A DNA stretch of 20,536 bases, taken from positions 1-20,536 of the forward strand of contig JAUXHQ010000005.1 in the NCBI GenBank assembly GCA_030621455.1, given 5' to 3'. A model generated the notes under the pieces. The model was not told the DNA's origin and searched no databases. It saw nothing but the letters and a program-made list of their open reading frames with translations. Positions within the stretch are counted from its first letter, which is position 1. Each line of letters opens with the position of its first letter. Positions 15,460 through 20,536 of the stretch are shown here, piece by piece. The position numbers and the translations under genes were made by a program. The DNA comes from Deltaproteobacteria bacterium (lineage in GTDB: Bacteria; Desulfobacterota; UBA8473).

Positions 15460-15486
15460 AGGCGGAGGCCCATACTGCCCCCGCCT
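15460..15486 (-). terminator. Possible terminator of the acyl-CoA cluster
   Basis: AGGCGGAGGC (15460-15469) and GCCCCCGCCT (15477-15486) form a 10-bp stem with one mismatch and a 7-nt loop, 12 nt past the stop of the CoA-transferase-family gene. On the minus strand the stem is followed only by TGTTTCC, so the T-tract is weak. Confidence 0.5.
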
Positions 15487-15498
15487 CGGTCAAATGAA

Positions 15499-16674
15499 TT
15501 AGATGGCATTCTTTTCTCTCATCTCTGTTATGTCCTGGTCATTGTATCCAAGACCCTTTAAGATCTCTTCTGTATGTTGACCCAGAGTCGGGGTTGGCGT
15601 TTTTATTTTGCCGGGCGTTTCCGAGAATTTAAAAGGGATACCCACGGTTGTAACCTTGCCTTCCACAGGATGTTCCATCTCCTGAATCATCCCTCTATGC
15701 CGAACATGGGGATCGGCGATCATGTCTTCAACATCATTTATGGGAGCATAACAGATATCCTTACCCTCAAAGAGCTCCAACCATTCTTTTCTTGTCTTCG
15801 TGAGAAACACCTTCTGGAGTTCCTTCATGCCCTCTTCCTTTTTATCCCCCGTGGCGTACTGGTAGTCCTTCAAGTCTTCCCGATCGATGACCTTTAAGAG
15901 ATTAATCCAGAACTTATCCTCTATGTTGCCCTGAGAAATAAACTTCCCATCCTTTGTCTTGAATACGTTGTAGCAGGGGTTCTCTCCTGCAACACCGAGA
16001 ATCTGCGTCTCCGAAGACCGCCTGGTAGCGATGTAGTTTGCGATGTTGGCTATATTGTAAGACACCATACAGTCAGTCATGGACATGTCTATGTATTGTC
16101 CCTTACCGGTCCTGGCTTTGTATATGATGCCTGCCAGGATAGAAAAAGCTGAAAATATTCCTATGCTCATGTCGGCAATGGGGATCCCTGGGATTACCGG
16201 CGCTCCCGTGTGTCGTCCTGTAGCCTCGAGAATACCCGCCACACTTATATAGTTCATATCATGCCCCGGCCTGTCCTTATAAGGCCCGTCTTGACCGTAA
16301 CCTGTAGACGAGCAAAAGACGAGTCCCGGGTTTATCTCTTTCAGACTTTCGTAGTCAACGCCAAGCTTCTTCATCACCCCTGGTCTGAAACTCTCGAAGA
16401 GGACATCATAGTCTTTGACCAATCGGCGAAGTACCTCCTTGGCCTTTTCCTCTCTGAGGTTCAACGTCATACTCTTCTTATTACGATTGGCCATCAGGAA
16501 TACTGCTCCCTCTTCCTTCAATTTAGGGGGCAACCATCTCATGTAGTCCCCTATTTTGGGCTCCTCTATCTTGAGCACCTCAGCCCCCAGATCAGCCAGC
16601 ATTAAGGTACAATAGTTAAAAGGCAGCAGCCTGGACAGATCCAATATCTTTATTCCTTCCAATGCAGAAGACAT
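15499..16674 (-). CDS. CaiB/BaiF family enzyme: acyl-CoA racemase or class III CoA-transferase
   Basis: Acts on acyl-CoA thioesters. The N-terminus is typical for the family (L-E-G-I-K-I-L-D-L-S-R, then L-A-D-L-G-A-E-V-L-K-I-E). G-H-D-x-N-Y (137-142) and A-D-M (167-169) supply H138 and D168. In alpha-methylacyl-CoA racemase the two catalytic residues are a histidine in G-H-D and an aspartate 30 positions later; the spacing here is also 30, so a racemase (2-methyl branched acyl-CoA epimerase) is at least as likely as a CoA-transferase. The length of 391 lies between racemases (about 360) and formyl-CoA transferases (about 430). AAGGAA precedes the ATG. It lies 285 nt downstream of the thiolase, behind a long hairpin. 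Confidence 0.85.
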   Translation of the reverse strand: MSSALEGIKILDLSRLLPFNYCTLMLADLGAEVLKIEEPKIGDYMRWLPPKLKEEGAVFLMANRNKKSMTLNLREEKAKEVLRRLVKDYDVLFESFRPGVMKKLGVDYESLKEINPGLVFCSSTGYGQDGPYKDRPGHDMNYISVAGILEATGRHTGAPVIPGIPIADMSIGIFSAFSILAGIIYKARTGKGQYIDMSMTDCMVSYNIANIANYIATRRSSETQILGVAGENPCYNVFKTKDGKFISQGNIEDKFWINLLKVIDREDLKDYQYATGDKKEEGMKELQKVFLTKTRKEWLELFEGKDICYAPINDVEDMIADPHVRHRGMIQEMEHPVEGKVTTVGIPFKFSETPGKIKTPTPTLGQHTEEILKGLGYNDQDITEMREKNAI

Positions 16675-16861
16675 CTTTATTTCCTTTCTATTTGTAATAA
16701 CTCATTCTTCAATTGGAACCTTGTTGATGTAACGGGAAGGCGTATGAGCACCAGATCGTCTCGAGAATTTCCCGGAGTTTCATTTGGGCAAAGCAAGGGC
16801 AACCATCTGCAGTTTGCGTTGCAAGCCCTGGCGAGTTTCTGGAAAATGTTTGAATCAGGTT

Positions 16862-16896
16862 GAGAGCTCCGAAAAGGAAACCTTTTCAGAGCTCTC
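16862..16896 (-). other. Sixteen-bp hairpin between the thiolase and racemase-like genes
   Basis: The arms 16862-16877 and 16881-16896 pair over 16 positions around a 3-nt loop. The one non-Watson-Crick position is C with A on the plus strand but U with G on the minus strand, so the stem is complete only in RNA of the minus strand, the direction of the flanking genes. No T-run follows on either side. It may be a processing or stabilising element, or a terminator without a T-tract. The remainder of the 285-bp gap (16675-16959) shows nothing I recognise apart from the ribosome binding site of the next gene. Confidence 0.6.
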
Positions 16897-16959
16897 ACTG
16901 CGAGAATTCATCTTTAACGGAAGAGACGTCGCTCTCGGTCCGGTTGATCGTTCTTCTAT

Positions 16960-18156
16960 TTATAGACCTGCGATGCAAACGCTGATGAGGTTCATAGCCG
17001 GAAAACCACCCATGTTGTGTGTAAGCCCAACCTTGGGATCCTTTATCTGTCTGTCTCCTGCTTTTCCCTGGATCTGTTTATACACCTCATACATCATCCG
17101 CAATCCCGAGGCGCCGATAGGATGCCCGAAACACTTCAATCCTCCATCAGGCTGACAGGGTATCTTCCCGTCAAGGTCAAAGAAACCGTCCCTGACATCG
17201 TCCCCTGCTTTGCCTCTCGGTGAAATCTGCAAGTCTTCGTAAGTCACGAGTTCAGTGATAGAGAAGCAGTCATGGACTTCCATCAGACTTATTTCTTCTC
17301 TGGGGTTCTTTATCCCTGCCTCCTCATATGCCCTTGCCCCGCATCGGGTACCTGTTTCAACATAACTCCCGTCCCACTTTGTGTACATCATCTCCTCTCC
17401 TGAGCTGATGGCGATCTGGAGGGCCTTGATGCGGACAGGATCGGGCCTGAAGTTCTTGGCCATGTCTGCGCGGCAAACGATGGCAGCGGCAGCTCCGTCA
17501 CTCACACCGCAGCAGTCAAAGAGACCGAGAGGCCACGCGATCATAGGGGCCTTCAAAATCTGCTCCTCTGTCACCTCTGCTCTCAGGTGGGCTTTTGGGT
17601 TCTTTACTCCATTCGCGTGACTCTTTTGAGATACCCTTGCCATTATTTTCTTGCCCTCATCCGGATCGATGCCGTACTTGGCGAAGTACCTTGTTGCCAT
17701 CATGGCGAACCCGCCCGGCGCGGTCATACCCGGCATGATGAGTCTGTTCTTTGTGCCCATAAGGTTGGCCATCTCAGGAAGGCCACCGTAACCGGTATCC
17801 TTCAGTTTCTCACAACCCAGTGCCAGGCATATATCGTATGCGCCCGATGCAACGGCATAAGCGGCCCCGCGTAATGCCTCCGAACCCGTGGCACAGAAAT
17901 TCTCGACCCTGGTCACCGGGAGGAAGGGCAGTTTAAGTGCAATACTCAACGGTGTTGCCGCCTTTCCCACATTCACCTCGTCAAAACACGATCCGTACCA
18001 GGCCGCCTGGATTTCCTTCCTGTCTATCCCGGCATCCTCAATGCACTCCTTAAATGCATCCACTATTAGGTCTTCTGACCCCATATCCCAACGCTCACCG
18101 AACTTGGTGCAACCCATACCGATGATAGCGACTTTATCTTTTATGCCTTCCGCCAT
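16960..18156 (-). CDS. Thiolase (SCP2/acetyl-CoA acetyltransferase type)
   Basis: Thiolase-superfamily enzyme that cleaves or forms a 3-oxoacyl-CoA. The active site is complete: nucleophile C88 in E-N-F-C-A-T-G-S-E-A, E-V-H-D-C-F-S (H295), G-G-L-K-C-F-G-H-P-I-G-A-S-G (C342 and H345), and T-H-N-M-G-G (379-384). The form without the usual C-terminal C-x-G-x-G motif is that of SCP2-like thiolases, which often work with a DUF35 zinc-ribbon/OB protein. ATG 18156 is chosen because AGGAGG (18162-18167 on the minus strand) precedes it; the ATG at 18207 would add 17 unrelated residues. It lies 142 nt downstream of an HMGCS-like/DUF35 fusion. Substrate unknown; BbsB-type benzoylsuccinyl-CoA thiolase is a relative in architecture. 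Confidence 0.93.
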   Translation of the reverse strand: MAEGIKDKVAIIGMGCTKFGERWDMGSEDLIVDAFKECIEDAGIDRKEIQAAWYGSCFDEVNVGKAATPLSIALKLPFLPVTRVENFCATGSEALRGAAYAVASGAYDICLALGCEKLKDTGYGGLPEMANLMGTKNRLIMPGMTAPGGFAMMATRYFAKYGIDPDEGKKIMARVSQKSHANGVKNPKAHLRAEVTEEQILKAPMIAWPLGLFDCCGVSDGAAAAIVCRADMAKNFRPDPVRIKALQIAISSGEEMMYTKWDGSYVETGTRCGARAYEEAGIKNPREEISLMEVHDCFSITELVTYEDLQISPRGKAGDDVRDGFFDLDGKIPCQPDGGLKCFGHPIGASGLRMMYEVYKQIQGKAGDRQIKDPKVGLTHNMGGFPAMNLISVCIAGL

Positions 18157-18298
18157 TTTTGCCTCCTTTTGTGTCTTCCATTTAAGGGTTCCTCTCCCGA
18201 TTCCCATTGGGGATCATCAGTGCGTCGTCATTCAGAACTGAACGGAAGAGATATCCCCATGACCGATGATGATAAGCCCGCTGAAACGGGACTCAATT

Positions 18299-19747
18299 TT
18301 AGTCAATGACAGGAACCATTTTCCAGAAGTAACCATGGATGCCCTTCTCTTCATCGACATACTTCCTCCGGAAACTCATCTCTACGGGCATGTCGACCTT
18401 CACTGATTCCAGGTCGACGTCGGTCATATCAAACCAGAACCTCCCCCCCCCCTCGAAATTATTGAATCCGTAAATTGCAGGAGGGTTAGTGCTGTATGCC
18501 AGGTTGTCCGCAGTATAGGTGAAGAGGGCGCCTCTCTTGTCCGAAAAACGGTAGTCCTCCATCTGGTCCATGGCCAGGCAGTCGGGGTTCACACAAATCC
18601 TTTGGGGCGGAAATTGCGGGGTCCCGCAGCTCTTGCATTTCGAACCACAAAGACCGAGAACCTGTTTGCGACTCCTCCAGAGCTCTGACAGGGCTGTCGT
18701 GGCCATAATCTCCCCACGAATTCCCTTCTCTATGGGAAGCGTGTCGCGAAAGCTGATGGCCTTGTTATAGCTCATCAATTCTCTTCTGGCGTCAAGATGC
18801 TTCTTGACCCCTCTTCTATTGCCTCTTATCTTTTCTATCTCATCGGTTACCTTGAATAACAAAGCATCGCTGCCGTTGCCAAAGCTTACAATAACGATAT
18901 TGTCACCAGGTTTGGCATCCTCGAGCGCGGCAACGAGCAAGAGTAACGGATTGCTCGTCCCCGTATAGCCCACCTTATCGATCATGGGGTCCTGTACCTG
19001 GGCGGGATCCAATCCCAGCTTCTTCGCGATAACCTTGTGGTCCCCGGCATAGAGGCAGGGGTAAGCTACTTTGGCCACGTCCTTCGTCTCGAGCCCGCAT
19101 TTTTTGAGAACACCGGAAATAGCCTCCGGAATGAATTTTTTATAACCCACGTCCCGGATAAACCTGTCTTCCCACTGGCGGTCAAATTCTTGACCGTCTC
19201 CTTTCCAGTGGTCTATGAAATCATAAGAGACTGAACACGAATCTTCCAGTGTGGCGATGACCCCGCTATCGCCGATTATTAAGGATGCGCCGGCATCCCC
19301 GAAGATCTCCTCCTGGGCGCTTCCCGGTTTGCCTACGCGGCAATCAGAGGCGCACAGGATGACATTCTTGGCAGATCCTGCCTTGACTGCATCACGTGCT
19401 GAGAGAAGAGCCGTAGTTCCTGCTTTAAGTGATGCGCCAAAGTCTGCTGTTCGTATGTCCGAACTGAGGTCAAATGCGGTTGCTATTATCTCGGCAACCT
19501 GTCTCTCCTTGTAAGGGGAAGTGGTAGTGGCGAAATAGACGGCACCTATCTCATCCCTGTTTATGCCGGTCATACAGTCTATGCCGGCTGCTACTCCCAT
19601 GGTGACGCTATCTTCATCGAAATTTGCCACTGCTTTTTCACCGCGCATAAAGGTTGCAGGATTCAACCATCCCATGGCCTTATAGACTATTGAGCGATCC
19701 ATCCGATACCTTGGAATATATGCACCGTACGAGGTTATACCTACCAT
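18299..19747 (-). CDS. HMG-CoA synthase-like protein fused to a DUF35 zinc-ribbon/OB domain
   Basis: Residues 1-310 have the fold and start of archaeal-type HMG-CoA synthase (V-G-I-T-S-Y-G-A-Y-I-P-R-Y-R). Residues about 355-482 form a DUF35 domain: rubredoxin-like zinc ribbon C371-x2-C374 and C385-x4-C390, then an OB-fold. In archaea thiolase, HMGCS and DUF35 form one complex; here two parts are fused and the thiolase is the next gene. By eye all three catalytic residues are replaced: where E-F-A-C-K-A-G-T is expected it reads G-A-S-L-K-A-G-T (L107), S-E-S-H-P-Y reads T-T-T-S-P-Y (72-79 region), and the F-H-Q-P-N-G-K histidine region reads Y-P-C-L-Y-A-G. It is therefore probably not an HMG-CoA synthase. 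AAGGAGGG precedes ATG 19747. A 10-nt G run lies in the OB domain. Confidence 0.88.
   Translation of the reverse strand: MVGITSYGAYIPRYRMDRSIVYKAMGWLNPATFMRGEKAVANFDEDSVTMGVAAGIDCMTGINRDEIGAVYFATTTSPYKERQVAEIIATAFDLSSDIRTADFGASLKAGTTALLSARDAVKAGSAKNVILCASDCRVGKPGSAQEEIFGDAGASLIIGDSGVIATLEDSCSVSYDFIDHWKGDGQEFDRQWEDRFIRDVGYKKFIPEAISGVLKKCGLETKDVAKVAYPCLYAGDHKVIAKKLGLDPAQVQDPMIDKVGYTGTSNPLLLLVAALEDAKPGDNIVIVSFGNGSDALLFKVTDEIEKIRGNRRGVKKHLDARRELMSYNKAISFRDTLPIEKGIRGEIMATTALSELWRSRKQVLGLCGSKCKSCGTPQFPPQRICVNPDCLAMDQMEDYRFSDKRGALFTYTADNLAYSTNPPAIYGFNNFEGGGRFWFDMTDVDLESVKVDMPVEMSFRRKYVDEEKGIHGYFWKMVPVID
18443..18452. repeat. Homopolymer of ten C (ten G in the mRNA)
   Basis: The run encodes E-G-G-G-R (about 432-436) in the OB domain of the HMGCS-like fusion. 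The gene is in frame as given, but a run this long is prone to slippage in replication, transcription or sequencing. Confidence 0.85.
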
Positions 19748-19878
19748 ATTGAAACCCTCCTTCTATTAATTGATTGTTCGTGAAGTCCTCAACGAGAAAT
19801 CTACTCTCAGGTTTTGCTTAGTCTTTGCATCTCGTGAAACTCGGTAAGGATACCACCCCCTTTAATGACACCACATTC

Positions 19879-20208
19879 TTACCAGAAGTCAATTTGGGTA
19901 ACTATTTCCTTTTCTTGAAGGATGTTTGTAATCTTCCTCCTGGAATCTTCATCCACTATGGGTTCAACCTCTGATAATGGTCTGCCGGTCTCATCCATTC
20001 CATTTTTCCACACAACAACGTATCCGGGCACTATGACATATCTGCAACCAGCGACGCCACAACATGAATTGTCTATTTCAGCACGGCCTACCACATATAA
20101 TACTTGTCTTCCGCTGTGATTGAGTGTCTTCTCCTCTTCGGGCATGTAATATCCGGCTATGGATCTCACTTCGTTGTTCAAGTCTTCGTGGGTATATGTC
20201 CGTGTCAC
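19879..20208 (-). CDS. Conserved hypothetical protein with an NSCCG motif
   Basis: A 109-residue soluble protein without signal peptide or membrane helix. The core is V-L-Y-V-V-G-x-A-x-I-D-N-S-C-C-G-V-A-G-C-R-Y-V-I-V-P-G-Y-V with cysteines 49, 50 and 55, suggesting a metal or Fe-S ligand set or a disulfide. The sequence then has S-E-V-E-P-I and ends in Q-I-D-F-W. I recognise this as a recurrent hypothetical family in Desulfobacterota but know of no function. The start is GTG 20208 with an A-G-G-G-G stretch about nine bases upstream. It is 131 nt upstream of the HMGCS-like gene and could be the first gene of the same unit, though no promoter or terminator decides this. Confidence 0.75.
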   Translation of the reverse strand: MTRTYTHEDLNNEVRSIAGYYMPEEEKTLNHSGRQVLYVVGRAEIDNSCCGVAGCRYVIVPGYVVVWKNGMDETGRPLSEVEPIVDEDSRRKITNILQEKEIVTQIDFW

Positions 20209-20536
20209 TTCGTTTCCCCTTAGACTAGTCCTCCGACCTCTACGACCTGATGTTGCCTACGAGACATGCTGGGTCCAACAGTTCGTCGCAAAGGGAACAA
20301 GACTATAGAATAGAAGCCCTGGGTAAGGAGCCAATATCATTAACTTGAGTTTATATAGGATCATCGCTCCTTTGTCATTTCGAGCAAAGCAAGATATTTT
20401 ATTCCGCCTTAATTCATAGGTTCTCTCGTCATCAATATTCCTCAAAATGGCAGAAGCGAACTCCTCAAGTCTACAATATTGAGCACATATAAGTGATATG
20501 CGCAATGAGGCCGTTAAGGCAAAACATCCCGTCACA
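20209..20536. other. 328-bp end region without a recognisable gene
   Basis: No supported gene. TTTGTCATTTCGAGCAAAG (20371-20389) resembles the common dispersed repeat TGTCATTCCGAGCGAAG found in many bacterial genomes and is a degenerate copy without its partner arm in the window. The rest shows nothing I can name. Confidence 0.5.

Noticed and set aside
16677..17155. Reading frames in the gap between thiolase and racemase-like genes, both strands
   Set aside because: They have no recognisable domain or ribosome binding site, and run through the hairpin or into the thiolase gene.
18272..18292. Terminator between the HMGCS-like and thiolase genes (CCCG..CGGG)
   Set aside because: The stem is only four to five pairs with no T-run, and the genes are likely co-transcribed.

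Overview
The window looks like a chromosomal segment of a Desulfobacterota-type anaerobe (former Deltaproteobacteria; a syntroph or sulfate reducer would fit). The basis is gene content and order: a ribosomal/replication block (rpsF-rpsR-rplI-dnaB), a DUF1844-ispE-spoVG cluster, tRNA-Gln-prs-rplY(ctc)-pth-ychF, a K+-dependent membrane pyrophosphatase, and acyl-CoA genes (thiolase, HMG-CoA-synthase-like/DUF35 fusion, CaiB/racemase family). No rRNA, CRISPR array, transposase or phage gene was found. The assignment is by family recognition only.

Layout. 1-281: a palindromic intergenic repeat and a probable S6:S18 autoregulatory leader. 282-3768 (+): rpsF, rpsR, a 318-bp gap, rplI, dnaB, and a CDP-alcohol phosphatidyltransferase. 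3769-4087: an imperfect long inverted repeat (MITE-like). 4088-7923 (+): a divergent two-ATPase Clp protein, DUF1844 protein, ispE, spoVG, tightly packed. 7924-8359: a second copy of the palindromic repeat, tRNA-Gln(TTG), and the prs leader. 8360-10618 (+): prs, rplY, pth. 10619-10908: a G-rich repeat and two leader hairpins. 10909-14189 (+): hppA with a strong terminator, then ychF. From 14342 everything is on the minus strand: cobO, a VanZ-like gene without a canonical start codon, then an acyl-CoA cluster read from 19747 downwards (HMGCS-like/DUF35 fusion, thiolase, CoA-transferase/racemase), with a small conserved cysteine protein upstream of it.

How the genes work together. The plus-strand genes are housekeeping: translation (S6, S18, L9, L25, Pth, YchF, tRNA-Gln), replication (DnaB), nucleotide and isoprenoid precursors (Prs, IspE), membrane lipid and membrane energetics (CDP-alcohol transferase, HppA), and protein unfolding (Clp). 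The minus-strand genes suggest degradation or rearrangement of branched or carboxylated acyl-CoAs: a thiolase with a complete active site, an HMGCS-like partner that seems to have lost its catalytic residues but carries a DUF35 zinc-ribbon/OB domain, and a CaiB-family enzyme with racemase-type His/Asp. CobO would supply adenosylcobalamin for mutases elsewhere in the genome.

The most unusual points are the apparently catalytically dead HMGCS-like/DUF35 fusion beside an intact thiolase, the Clp ATPase with an altered second pore loop, a roughly 20-nt box exactly 51 nt upstream of both the clp-like and prs start codons, two copies plus a solo end of one palindromic repeat family, and the VanZ-like gene apparently starting at ATA or ATC.
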